Shown piece after piece: positions 7,937 to 15,222 of a stretch of DNA of 34,728 nt (positions are counted from its first letter, which is position 1; every line of letters begins with the position of its first letter). The notes under the pieces are model-generated. The model was not told the DNA's origin. It was given only the letters and a program-made list of their open reading frames with translations, and searched no databases. Position numbers and translations under genes: made by a program. This DNA is from Patescibacteria group bacterium (GTDB lineage: Bacteria; Patescibacteriota; Patescibacteriia; Buchananbacterales; UBA6539). The stretch is from positions 1-34,728 of the forward strand of contig JAQTYZ010000007.1 of NCBI GenBank assembly GCA_028688055.1, read 5' to 3'.

Positions 7937-8710
7937 TTAATAAATAGGATTTTCCTGCTCGATAAGCTCTCGAGCTAAATCTTCATAAGCTTGACCGCCA
8001 GCCGATCTGGCGTCATAAGATAAAATCGTCTGGCCAAAACTAGGCGCTTCAGTCAATCGCACATTGCGCGGCACCACGGTCCGAAAAACCTTATGCGGAA
8101 AATGTTGCTGCAACTCAGCCATAACTTGGCCGGATAAGCGATTACGCTTGTCAAACATCGTTACCACAGCACCAGTGACAATTAATTCCGGCTTCAAATT
8201 TTCCTTAATTAAATTCACGGTATTTAATAGTTGGCCTAAACCTTCCAAAGCCAAATACTCGGCCTGAACCGGGATTAAAACCTCATCAGCCGCGACTAAA
8301 CCATTAAGGGTCAACAAATCAAGCGATGGCGGACAATCAATAATAATATAGTCATAATCATTTTTAACTTCGAGCATGGCGTTTCGTAAACGATGCTCGC
8401 GGTTTTCCATACCAACTAATTCGACACGCGCGCCAGCCAGATCGGAAGTTGCCGGAGCAACTTTAAAACCCGCGTGATGAGTGCCTTTGATGATATCACG
8501 AAATGATATCGGTTCAATTAAAGTGTGATAGACACTTTTAGTCAATTGGCTAACGTCAACACCGAGTCCGGAAGTGGCATTGCCTTGAGGATCAATATCA
8601 ACTAATAAAACAAACTTACCCAGCCAGGCCAGATAAGCACCTAAGTTTACAGCCGTCGTTGTCTTACCAACGCCGCCTTTCTGATTTACAATCGCAATTA
8701 CCCTTGACAT
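7937..8710 (-). CDS. parA: chromosome partitioning ATPase ParA/Soj
   Basis: Deviant-Walker ATPase that moves ParB-bound origins. 257 aa, the usual Soj length. The deviant Walker A motif is KGGVGKTTT at residues 11-19; Walker B-like DYIIIDCPPSLDLLT and the QAEYLALEGL segment follow. The minus-strand -10 box TATAAT (8722-8717) is only 6 nt before the ATG, so the mRNA should be leaderless. The -35 (TTGTCA) overlaps the -35 of the divergent tRNA promoter. Confidence 0.96.
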   Translation of the reverse strand: MSRVIAIVNQKGGVGKTTTAVNLGAYLAWLGKFVLLVDIDPQGNATSGLGVDVSQLTKSVYHTLIEPISFRDIIKGTHHAGFKVAPATSDLAGARVELVGMENREHRLRNAMLEVKNDYDYIIIDCPPSLDLLTLNGLVAADEVLIPVQAEYLALEGLGQLLNTVNLIKENLKPELIVTGAVVTMFDKRNRLSGQVMAELQQHFPHKVFRTVVPRNVRLTEAPSFGQTILSYDARSAGGQAYEDLARELIEQENPIY

Positions 8711-8716
8711 ACCTTA

Positions 8717-8767
8717 ATTATAAAGTAAAAACACCCCTTTGACAATTAAGTTTTTTTTATTTATACT
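8717..8767. promoter_or_regulatory. divergent promoters sharing a -35 element (parAB / tRNA cluster)
   Basis: Plus strand: TTGACA (8739-8744), 17-nt spacer, TATACT (8762-8767), driving the tRNAs. Minus strand: TTGTCA (8745-8740), 17-nt spacer, TATAAT (8722-8717), driving leaderless parA. The two -35 hexamers overlap in TTGACAA, so RNA polymerase can occupy only one direction at a time. Confidence 0.75.
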
Positions 8768-8846
8768 AAGGTCTGTAATAACATACTCAGGCGGTCTCAA
8801 TAGTCATCGGGATAAACTCCATTGGTATATTTTCCCGTATCATTAG

Positions 8847-8931
8847 GCCCGGGTGGTGGAACTGGTAGACACGCACGACTCAAAATCGTGTGCCGCAAGG
8901 CGTGAGAGTTCAACTCTCTCCTCGGGCACCA
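8847..8931 (+). tRNA. tRNA-Leu (CAA), CCA encoded
   Basis: 85 nt including CCA. Acceptor stem GCCCGGG/CTCGGGC (one G-T), anticodon arm CACGA-CTCAAAA-TCGTG giving anticodon CAA, a long variable arm (TGCCGCAAGGCG) typical of class II tRNAs, and a normal T loop TTCAACT. Confidence 0.95.
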
Positions 8932-8936
8932 ATGAA

Positions 8937-8965
8937 TTGACACCGAGAGTATTTACGGTTATGAT
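8937..8965 (+). promoter_or_regulatory. promoter of the initiator tRNA
   Basis: TTGACA (8937-8942), 17-nt spacer, TATGAT (8960-8965), 13 nt before the tRNA 5' end. It starts just 5 nt after the preceding tRNA. Confidence 0.7.
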
Positions 8966-8978
8966 TGCTAAATGATAT

Positions 8979-9053
8979 AGCGGGGTAGAGCAGCAGCAGC
9001 TCGCCAGGCCCATAACCTGGAGGTCGCGGGTGCAACTCCCGCCCCCGCAACCA
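8979..9053 (+). tRNA. initiator tRNA-fMet (CAT), atypical loops
   Basis: 75 nt with encoded CCA. The acceptor stem pairs GCGGGG with CCCCGC while position 1 (A) faces A72, the unpaired 1x72 hallmark of bacterial initiators. The anticodon loop is CCCATAA, giving CAT but with C instead of the near-universal T at position 33. The stem next to the loop is A-T, G-C, G-C rather than three G-C pairs. The D loop (AGCAGCA) lacks the GG pair, and the T loop is TGCAACT with G at position 55. It has its own promoter. The gene call is secure; the loop deviations are real in this sequence but could affect how tRNA finders score it. Confidence 0.88.
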
Positions 9054-9121
9054 AGTTAACAATTCATCATTGATGCTTAGCCTGACGTTCTAAATAAAAA
9101 AACTTGCTGTTGAGTACGCAT

Positions 9122-9198
9122 AGCGAGGTAGCTCAGTTGGTTAGAGCGAAGGAATCATAACCCTTAGGTCGTGGGTTCGATCCCCACCCTCGCTACCA
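9122..9198 (+). tRNA. tRNA with CAT anticodon: elongator Met or Ile2 (lysidine)
   Basis: 77 nt with CCA. Acceptor AGCGAGG/CCTCGCT, D loop AGTTGGTTA, anticodon arm AAGGA-ATCATAA-CCCTT (one A-C mismatch next to the loop), normal T loop TTCGATC. The first pair A1-T72 is closed, so it is not an initiator. Met versus Ile(CAU) cannot be settled without testing for lysidine determinants. Confidence 0.9.
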
Positions 9199-9278
9199 AA
9201 GTTTTAAAAATAAATTTATTTTAAAAAGGCACCCGTCGCTGGGGGTTTTATTTTTTATTGATTTTGTTGGCGGTAATT
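9198..9278 (+). repeat. direct repeat copy 1, with intrinsic terminator after the tRNAs
   Basis: 81 nt beginning at the last base of the CAT tRNA: an AT palindrome (AAAATAAATTTATTTT), then the terminator-like CACCC-gtcgct-GGGGG with a T-rich tail, then TTGGCGGTAATT. It matches 9943-10023 at 79 of 81 positions, and its first part recurs at 11346. Confidence 0.85.
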
Positions 9279-9328
9279 GTTGAAAGGGTTATAAGTCAGC
9301 TTCACAGCTGATTTCTTTGTAAATGAAA

Positions 9329-9349
9329 AGAGAGCTGGTCGGGCTCTCT
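9329..9349 (-). terminator. terminator of the 9408 ORF
   Basis: Stem AGAGAGC/GCTCTCT with a 7-nt loop; on the minus strand a U-rich tail follows. The core GAGCC(C/T)GACCAGCTC is shared with the terminator at 29226-29246. Confidence 0.7.
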
Positions 9350-9407
9350 CGCCGTTAAGCGATTTCTTTTTGACCTGGTGAGTTTCTGGCGGGTAGCGGC
9401 TGAATTG

Positions 9408-9683
9408 CTATTCGAGATGATATTTGAAGGCAACCTCTGGATTAGCTTCTATCCAATCCGATAGATTGTCAACCATCTCATCTACTCCCTCGTCCCCTAT
9501 GCCTAGCTCTTCCCAGGCATCACCCCATAGCGTCATGTCGTTAACCGTCAAGGCAACCAGACAGGGTTGCCCGAAGACGACCCCTTCTTCGAAATAACGA
9601 GAGACAAACTCTCTCAAGCTATCCGGAAGCGTAGGGATTGCCTCCTTACTAACGGCATAGAAAGTGCCGGCTTGCTGACCCAT
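9408..9683 (-). CDS. small acidic hypothetical protein (91 aa)
   Basis: Not recognised. 91 aa, strongly acidic, no membrane segment or signal peptide; the C-terminal half is rich in D/E/W (GDAWEELGIGDEGVDEMVDN), so probably a small soluble cytoplasmic protein. The start is well supported: AAGGAGG lies 10 nt before the ATG, and a TTGACA-17-TATTAT promoter plus a structured leader precede it. A dedicated terminator follows. It sits alone between two copies of an 81-nt direct repeat next to a tRNA, which suggests an inserted cassette. By eye its codons are more G/C-rich than those of the neighbouring membrane gene. Confidence 0.7.
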   Translation of the reverse strand: MGQQAGTFYAVSKEAIPTLPDSLREFVSRYFEEGVVFGQPCLVALTVNDMTLWGDAWEELGIGDEGVDEMVDNLSDWIEANPEVAFKYHLE

Positions 9684-9826
9684 GGAAGCAGTACCTCCTT
9701 AAAGTTGTTTTCCTAGATTTAACCACTCATATTCGGAGATAATATTATTTATCAAAAAATATGAGGGGTTAAATAGAAGGCAAAAGAGCAACACTATATA
9801 ATAGCATATATTTTAAGTTCTGTCAA
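9684..9826 (-). promoter_or_regulatory. promoter and structured 5' leader of the 9408 ORF
   Basis: Minus strand: TTGACA (9826-9821), 17-nt spacer, TATTAT (9803-9798). The roughly 105-nt leader contains a long stem, TTTAACC(c)CTCATATT against AATATGAG(t)GGTTAAA (9758-9773 with 9718-9733, 15 of 16 pairs), followed 17 nt later by the AAGGAGG ribosome-binding site. This could be a cis-regulatory or stabilising structure. Confidence 0.65.
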
Positions 9827-9877
9827 GCATTTTCGGAAAATATAAAAAGTAAAAAATTACTATCTTAAGCTATAAGT

Positions 9878-10023
9878 CAACTGCCCCCATTGCTTGATTT
9901 CCTTAATTAAGGGGTTTAAGATTTTTTTGGTCAGGGCTACCCAAAGTTTTAAAAATAAATTTATTTTAAAAAGGCACCCGTCGCTGGGGGTTTTATTTTT
10001 TACTGATTTTATTGGCGGTAATT
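9878..10023 (+). repeat. direct repeat copy 2 (extended form)
   Basis: The 81-nt unit (9943-10023) plus about 65 nt upstream (CAACTGCC...GGTTTAAGATTTTTTTGG...GGGCTACCC) that recurs in copy 3. The stretch GCTACCCAAAG resembles the 3' end of the CAT tRNA running into copy 1 (GCTACCAAAG). Confidence 0.8.
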
Positions 10024-10053
10024 ACTAACCAGGTGCTAAGTAGAATATTTAAC

Positions 10054-10098
10054 AAATCGCCGAACCACCGCCACAGCGGGACGAGCAGGCGATTTTTT
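10054..10098 (+). terminator. intrinsic terminator abutting the next promoter
   Basis: Outer stem AAATCGCC/GGCGATTT with an inner hairpin CCGC-caca-GCGG and a T6 run. The run is immediately followed by the GGTATACT promoter element of the next gene, so it insulates it from upstream transcription. Confidence 0.65.
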
Positions 10099-10100
10099 GG

Positions 10101-10106
10101 TATACT
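10101..10106 (+). promoter_or_regulatory. extended -10 box, leaderless start for the 10114 gene
   Basis: TGG-TATACT; only 7 nt separate the hexamer from the ATG, so the expected start site falls on the start codon. Confidence 0.65.
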
Positions 10107-10113
10107 CTCAAAT

Positions 10114-11253
10114 ATGAAAGAAAAATTAAATTATTTTTGGGTACCAATAATAATTTGCATTTTATTCTACTCCATTTTTTTGGGGCTCAAACTATATCAA
10201 AATAATTTTGATTTAAGCAGTTTTATTATCTTAGGTGATAAGTTTGTAAATAATGAAGCTCCCCCGGACCGAGTAATGGTTATCACTGATTCTTACGGTT
10301 ATGATGGTCAATTTTATTATCGTTTAGCCCTTAACCCATTTACTCAAGAAAAGACAGCTTACGGTATCACCTTAGATCAGCCAGCGTTGCGTCACCAAAG
10401 AATTTTATACCCATTAATAATTTGGCTAAGCGCACTCGGAAATTCTCAGGCGACTCCTTTGATAATGATTATAGTAAACATCGTTTCGCTCTTTGGCTTA
10501 ACCGGTCTCGCAATTAAACTCACCAAAGATAATAATCAACCCTTATGGTTCTCCATGATAATCCCTCTATACCCTGCTTTTCTGATTGCACTCTCGCGTG
10601 ATCTTACCGAAATATTATCTTCTTTTTTATTAATATTTGGGTATTTATTTTTTACTAAGAATAGATACTATTTTTCAGTTACACTATTAACCCTAGCCGT
10701 CTTAACCAGAGAGACGACCTTAATTTTTCCGACGATTATTTCCCTATACTTTTTTATTCTCTTTATTATAAATAAAAAAAGAACTGAATTAACTAGGGCC
10801 CTCATATTCTTTTTGCCCCTCGCCGTTTATGCCATCTGGCAAATAATATTATACAAAATATGGGGTCAACTGCCGTTCCTACTAAGCAATAGCCTTAACA
10901 TAACTTACCCGCTAAAAGGTTTGGGCTATATATTCTACTTTAAAACTTTCACGGCCAAACTCAGAATATTGGAAGTAATATATTTACTGGGTGTGATAAT
11001 CTTGGGAGCGATAAATTTTAAAAAAATTTCTGACTGGCCATTAAAACTTACTTGGTTATCGTATGTAATTTTATCTTGCTTCTATGCTAAATGGATTTGG
11101 TCTGAAGATTGGACTTTTTTCAGAGCTTTTACCGAATTGTATATTTTTAGTTTCATTCTAGTCCTAAAAGGGAATAATTATTATGTAAAAAAAATATTAT
11201 TTTTTTCCACCATAGCTATGACCGGAGTAATCTTATTAAAAATTTTCATTTAG
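10114..11253 (+). CDS. polytopic membrane protein, GT-C glycosyltransferase-like
   Basis: 379 aa with roughly nine to ten hydrophobic helices. After TM1 there is an extracytoplasmic loop with YDGQFYYRLALNPF and RHQRILYPLIIW. This DGQFYYR...RILYP pattern is known from membrane proteins of cell-surface glycopolymer formation with a GT-C-like layout; the lipid-linked sugar transfer role is inferred. The track start at 10012 (GTG) is rejected, because a terminator and a leaderless promoter (TGGTATACT, 7 nt before this ATG) lie in between. The gene is flanked by direct-repeat copies 2 and 3, about 1.4 kb apart, and stands alone. Donor, acceptor and pathway are unknown. Confidence 0.75.
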   Translation: MKEKLNYFWVPIIICILFYSIFLGLKLYQNNFDLSSFIILGDKFVNNEAPPDRVMVITDSYGYDGQFYYRLALNPFTQEKTAYGITLDQPALRHQRILYPLIIWLSALGNSQATPLIMIIVNIVSLFGLTGLAIKLTKDNNQPLWFSMIIPLYPAFLIALSRDLTEILSSFLLIFGYLFFTKNRYYFSVTLLTLAVLTRETTLIFPTIISLYFFILFIINKKRTELTRALIFFLPLAVYAIWQIILYKIWGQLPFLLSNSLNITYPLKGLGYIFYFKTFTAKLRILEVIYLLGVIILGAINFKKISDWPLKLTWLSYVILSCFYAKWIWSEDWTFFRAFTELYIFSFILVLKGNNYYVKKILFFSTIAMTGVILLKIFI

Positions 11254-11281
11254 TCTACAACATCCGGCTTGAACTAACAGC

Positions 11282-11400
11282 CAACTACCGCTATTGCTTG
11301 TTTGCCTTGATTAAAGGGTTTAAGATTTTTTTGGTCAGGGTTACTAAAGTTTTAAAAATAAATTTATTTTAAAAAGCCCCCACTGACTGGGGGTTTCATT
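11282..11400 (+). repeat. direct repeat copy 3, with terminator
   Basis: CAACTACCGCTATTGCTTG...GGTTTAAGATTTTTTTGG...TACTAAAG, then the same AT palindrome and a strong hairpin CCCCC-actgact-GGGGG followed by TTT. Related to copy 2 over about 100 nt, but divergent after the palindrome. It serves as terminator of the 10114 gene. Confidence 0.8.
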
Positions 11401-11431
11401 TTTACCTAAATTTAGATATAATTGAATTAAT

Positions 11432-11899
11432 ATGTTTCTCACTATTCACGCGACTGCCGGCGTTTTAATCGCCGAGTCAACCAATAATGTTTTAATCGCC
11501 TTGAGCGCCGGGCTAATCTCTCATTTTATCCTAGACATCATCCCCCACGGCGACCAGCACTTGGCGGCGGAGCGTTTTAAATTTACCAAAAATGAAGTGG
11601 TCAAATTACTTAATATTGGTTTTGTTGATAGCATTATAACCCTGGTAACCTTAACCACACTGTATCTAACCGGCCACCTCACCATTACACCAACCCTGAT
11701 TGCCGCCCTAACGGGCTGCCTCTTGCCTGATTTTTTAAATTCGGTCTATTTGACGACTGGTTCGCGATGGCTTAAACATTTTTTCTATTTTCAAAATGAA
11801 ATTCATTTTATATTAAATAGCTTTACAATAAATTTAAAAGTAGGATTGATCGTACAGGCACTTTTCTTGGTGACTTTTCTCGAAATGGTTCTTCACTAA
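11432..11899 (+). CDS. DUF457/YdjM-like membrane protein
   Basis: 155 aa with about four hydrophobic segments. The N-terminus MFLTIHATAGVLIAE and SHFILDIIPHGD resemble membrane-bound metal-dependent hydrolases (YdjM/DUF457), with conserved His and Asp at membrane edges (H6, SHF..D..PHGD); PDFLN lies later. The substrate is unknown. TATAAT (11417-11422) ends 9 nt before the ATG, so the mRNA has almost no leader. A strong terminator at 11907-11942 separates it from the convergent M16 gene. The family call is moderate: the hydrolase family is usually longer, and activity is not shown by the sequence. Confidence 0.65.
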   Translation: MFLTIHATAGVLIAESTNNVLIALSAGLISHFILDIIPHGDQHLAAERFKFTKNEVVKLLNIGFVDSIITLVTLTTLYLTGHLTITPTLIAALTGCLLPDFLNSVYLTTGSRWLKHFFYFQNEIHFILNSFTINLKVGLIVQALFLVTFLEMVLH

Positions 11900-11906
11900 T
11901 AACGAT

Positions 11907-11942
11907 AACTAAAAACCGCCCCAACTGGGGCGGTTTTTAGTT
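11907..11942. terminator. bidirectional terminator between convergent genes
   Basis: Perfect stem AACTAAAAACCGCCCC/GGGGCGGTTTTTAGTT around an aact loop, with A and T runs inside the stem. It works for both strands. Confidence 0.9.
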
Positions 11943-11944
11943 TG

Positions 11945-13213
11945 CTAAAATTTTAAAAGTTTTTTAAATTCAGCGGCTTCCTTAAACGGCCCGATTAAAG
12001 CCAAGCTGATTTTTTTTTCGTCAATAACTTCTTGAGCGACGGCTAAAACCTGATCAGCGGTAACTTCAAAAATATCTTTAATTCTTTCTTCGGGCGTATT
12101 AATCCGGCCTAATAATAATTCCTGCTTGCTATACCAATCAACCACACTCTCCGAATCTTCGAGCTGCAACACAAAGCGTCCTTTCAAAAATTCCTTGGCC
12201 GATTTTAATTCTTGGGCCGTTACTCCTTCGTCTCGAACTTTTTTAAGCTCGGCTAAAATTAATTCAATGGCACTATGAATACGGCTTTTGTCTAGCCCGG
12301 CATTAACGGCAAAATAACCGACATCCTGATAAGCTGAGGTATCCGACTTAACATAATAAGCTAAACTGTTTTGTTCACGGACTGATAAAAATAATCTTGA
12401 ACTCATATTACCACCCATAATCACGCTCAATAAATACAGCGGATAAAGCTTTGGATCAGACAATGAATAAGCCGGAAAAGCCAACCCCAGTTGAACCTGT
12501 TCCGTATCTTTAAACTTGACCGCGGCTCTGGGCTCGGTCTGGTCAGTAATTAATTCCGGATAATTAATTTTAGCACCGGTTTTGGCGTGTAGGTTAAAAT
12601 ATTTTTCAACCAACTCGTTGACTTGGCTCTCATCAAATGACCCCGAAATGCCCAAAACCATATTGGTCGGATGATAAAATTTTTCTTTATATTCCAAAAT
12701 CTTTTCGCGGCTGACATTTTTAATAACCGACTTCGGGCCGGCAATTGACCAACCAAGCGACTGGTTACCAAAAATTGTTTCTTCAAGCAAAATATCAAGG
12801 GACATCAAGGGATTGTCGTCGTACATATTAATTTCTTCTAAAATGACTCCCCTCTCCTTATTGATTTCCGTCGGATCAAATTTGGCATGGAATAACATAT
12901 CAGACAAAACATCAAAAGCTAATTCAATTTCTTCGGCCGCGGCTTTAATATAATAGCCGGTGTGGTCTTTGCCGGTAAAGGCATTATAGTCAGCGCCAAC
13001 CGAATCAAGTTCCTTGGTTAAATCAAGACTGGTTGGGCGCTTCGTTGTTCCTTTGAATAGTAAATGCTCCACAAAATGAGAAACGCCGCTAACATCTTCT
13101 GTTTCATAACGAGAACCAACAGATAACAGTACTAAAACAGTAACCGCCTTAGTTTCCTTCAGCGGTGCCAATACTAACTTGATGCCATTAGCCAACTCCG
13201 TTTTTTTAAACAT
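11945..13213 (-). CDS. M16 family zinc peptidase (pitrilysin/processing-peptidase type)
   Basis: 422 aa, the length of single-unit processing-type M16 proteins such as PqqL/YmxG. The inverted zinc motif HFVEH lies at residues 46-50, and the third ligand is expected in LEEINMYDD near residue 125. The C-terminal homologous domain carries RLFLSVREQNSLAYYV, the R/Y substrate-binding segment. All catalytic residues are present, so it should be active; the substrate is not evident. There is no signal peptide. It starts 3 nt downstream of the glyS stop and is therefore expressed from the glyS promoter. Confidence 0.92.
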   Translation of the reverse strand: MFKKTELANGIKLVLAPLKETKAVTVLVLLSVGSRYETEDVSGVSHFVEHLLFKGTTKRPTSLDLTKELDSVGADYNAFTGKDHTGYYIKAAAEEIELAFDVLSDMLFHAKFDPTEINKERGVILEEINMYDDNPLMSLDILLEETIFGNQSLGWSIAGPKSVIKNVSREKILEYKEKFYHPTNMVLGISGSFDESQVNELVEKYFNLHAKTGAKINYPELITDQTEPRAAVKFKDTEQVQLGLAFPAYSLSDPKLYPLYLLSVIMGGNMSSRLFLSVREQNSLAYYVKSDTSAYQDVGYFAVNAGLDKSRIHSAIELILAELKKVRDEGVTAQELKSAKEFLKGRFVLQLEDSESVVDWYSKQELLLGRINTPEERIKDIFEVTADQVLAVAQEVIDEKKISLALIGPFKEAAEFKKLLKF

Positions 13214-13216
13214 ACA

Positions 13217-14608
13217 TTAATTGCCGTCAAATTTAGCTTTTAAATAATTAACAACTTCATCAATTTTAACTCTTTCTTGTTTCATCGTATCGCGATCACG
13301 GATTGTCACCGCTTGATCGTTCAAACTTTCAAAGTCAATCGTCAGGCAATACGGCGTTCCAATCTCATCCTGCCGCCGATAGCGACGGCCAATGCTTTGC
13401 GTCTCATCATAGTGAACAGAAAAATGCTGTCTTAAAGCTTGGGCTAAGGGTTGCGAAAGTTCTTTTAATTCATCTTTTTTAGACAACGGCAAAACCGCCA
13501 CTTGATAAGGCGCTAATTTTTTGGGGAACTTCATCACAATTCTGGTTTCCGTTTTACCGTCAGCCGTTGGCGCTGCTTCTTCATGATAGGCCGCCACTAA
13601 GACTGCCAAAACGCTGCGATCAACGCCCCAAGTCGGTTCGATAACATGCGGAACAAATTTTTCATTAGTTTCCGGATCAGTATATTGTAAATCTTGTCCG
13701 CTAAATTTAGCGTGCTGATTCAAATCATAATCAGTGCGATAAGCTAAACCGTACAATTCATCTCGACCAAAGGGAAAATTAAACTCAATATCAACGGTGC
13801 GCTTTGAATAGTGGGCTAAATCCTCAGCTTCAATTTCATGATAAAAAACATCTTCCGCTTTTAAGCCCAGCGCCTCGACCCATTCTTTCATTTCGTTTAA
13901 CCAATGTTCAAAATATTTCTGCCAATCTTGCTCGCGAACAAAGTATTCAATTTCCATCTGCTCAAACTCGCGCGTTCTAAAAGTAAAATTACCGGGCGTA
14001 ATTTCATTGCGAAAGGCTTTACCAACCTGGGCGATACCAAACGGAAAGCCGGTTCGCGTTGAGTCAATAACATTTTTAAAATCAACAAACATCGCCTGGG
14101 CCGTCTCCGGTCTGAGATAAGCCACCGCACTTTCATCTTCAAGCGGACCGACGAAGGTCTTGAACATCAAATTAAATTTGCGGACCGAAGTTAATTCGCC
14201 ACCGCACTCGGGACAAATTTTTAATTCCTTGGGTGATTCCTTCATCGTCCCCAGGTCGGGCTTAATCCCCTGCGCGGCCAACAAATGATCAGCGCGAAAT
14301 CGTTTTTTACATTTTTTACAATCAACTAACGGATCGGTAAAATTAGCCAAGTGACCTGAGGCGGCCCAAACTTTTGGATTCATCAAAATTGAGGCATCAA
14401 GGCCAACCATATCACCGCGGCCATGAACAAACCGCTGCCACCACATTCGCTTGATATTATTTTTCAGTTCAACACCAAGTGGGCCATAATCCCAAGTATT
14501 GGCAAAACCGCCGTAAATTTCAGACGACGGAAAAATAAAGCCTCGTCGTTTAGCGAGCGAGACTAGCTTGAGCATCATTTCACTTTCAGCCTTGGCTTTT
14601 TTTGACAT
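13217..14608 (-). CDS. glyQS: glycyl-tRNA synthetase, alpha2 type
   Basis: Class II synthetase charging tRNA-Gly. 463 aa. The N-terminal part has SSEIYGGFANTWDYGPLG, typical of homodimeric GlyRS. A zinc-binding insertion is marked by CKKCKKRF and CPECGG. Class II motif 2 is FRNEITP with FRTREFEQMEIEYF, motif 3 is EPTWGVDRSVLAVL, and the C-terminal anticodon-binding domain begins near APYQVAVLPL. The promoter is unusually clear: minus-strand TTGAAA, 17 nt, TAAACT, 6 nt, ATG, hence leaderless. Followed directly by the M16 peptidase gene. Confidence 0.97.
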   Translation of the reverse strand: MSKKAKAESEMMLKLVSLAKRRGFIFPSSEIYGGFANTWDYGPLGVELKNNIKRMWWQRFVHGRGDMVGLDASILMNPKVWAASGHLANFTDPLVDCKKCKKRFRADHLLAAQGIKPDLGTMKESPKELKICPECGGELTSVRKFNLMFKTFVGPLEDESAVAYLRPETAQAMFVDFKNVIDSTRTGFPFGIAQVGKAFRNEITPGNFTFRTREFEQMEIEYFVREQDWQKYFEHWLNEMKEWVEALGLKAEDVFYHEIEAEDLAHYSKRTVDIEFNFPFGRDELYGLAYRTDYDLNQHAKFSGQDLQYTDPETNEKFVPHVIEPTWGVDRSVLAVLVAAYHEEAAPTADGKTETRIVMKFPKKLAPYQVAVLPLSKKDELKELSQPLAQALRQHFSVHYDETQSIGRRYRRQDEIGTPYCLTIDFESLNDQAVTIRDRDTMKQERVKIDEVVNYLKAKFDGN

Positions 14609-14614
14609 AACAGT

Positions 14615-14643
14615 AGTTTAGCCGATTTCACGGCTTTTTTCAA
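14615..14643 (-). promoter_or_regulatory. leaderless promoter of glyS
   Basis: TTGAAA (14643-14638), 17-nt spacer, TAAACT (14620-14615); 6 nt then the ATG. The spacer holds an imperfect GCCGTGAAATCGGC palindrome. Confidence 0.65.
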
Positions 14644-14657
14644 GTCAGCGGTATAAC

Positions 14658-15221
14658 CTAGATAATAAAAGCTAAGGCCACAGCAGCGCTGATGGCGACC
14701 GAAATATTATCGTTAATTTTCCAAGGCAAACTTTCAACAATGGCCGCCACCACCGACGCCTTAAAACCGACCGACGAGACCGCCAGCCACGACATATTCG
14801 GCACCATCCATTTTAATAAAATAGCCGCCCCCAGTGAGCCAAAAATAATAAAAGCAATTGACCCGGCGTAGGTTTTATCTTTATTCCAAGCTAACGCGGT
14901 CGCCCGATAGTACCGACCAAACAAAGTTGCCATACCATCCCCGAGGGCCAAAATGGCCCAACTCGCGGCCACTACTGGCAACGGAAAAATTAAGGCCAAA
15001 ACAATTAAGACTAAAACATAAAAAACGCCGCCATTTTTGTAATCAGTTTCGCCGCGTCGATAAAAATGTCTTTTTATTTTTAGCTTGGGCACAATTATCA
15101 TCGTCAGTACTAATAATAACAATAATAATAATACCACCTGCCATTGCTGCAAAAACTTAAGCAGTAAAGCAAAAATTAATAGAAAAATATGAGCGACTTG
15201 TCTTTTTTCTTCTTTAAACAT
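14658..15221 (-). CDS. dolichol kinase/phytol kinase-like CTP-dependent lipid kinase
   Basis: 187 aa when started at MFKEEKRQ (ATG one nt after the stop of the upstream gene); the longer track start would overlap that gene. About six hydrophobic helices. Motifs match the SEC59/VTE5/DGK1 family: ALGDGMATLFGR, KTYAGSIAF and ESLPWKINDN, the last being the conserved near-C-terminal D-N motif. Such enzymes phosphorylate polyprenols, phytol or diacylglycerol with CTP in the membrane. As the last gene of a surface-protein operon, a role in polyprenyl-phosphate supply for surface glycans is plausible but inferred. Confidence 0.75.
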   Translation of the reverse strand: MFKEEKRQVAHIFLLIFALLLKFLQQWQVVLLLLLLLVLTMIIVPKLKIKRHFYRRGETDYKNGGVFYVLVLIVLALIFPLPVVAASWAILALGDGMATLFGRYYRATALAWNKDKTYAGSIAFIIFGSLGAAILLKWMVPNMSWLAVSSVGFKASVVAAIVESLPWKINDNISVAISAAVALAFII

Positions 15222-15222
15222 T

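Noticed and set aside
7064-8710. A parS site near parAB
   Set aside because: No palindrome resembling TGTTTCACGTGAAACA was found in or around the genes.
10012-10113. N-terminal extension of the 10114 membrane protein
   Set aside because: The extra 34 codons run through the end of a direct repeat, an intrinsic terminator and the promoter, so they are not translated.
9198-11400. Integron-like attC cassettes or a CRISPR array
   Set aside because: The repeats have no attC R'/R'' core sites and no integrase is present; only three copies with gene-sized spacing, so not CRISPR.
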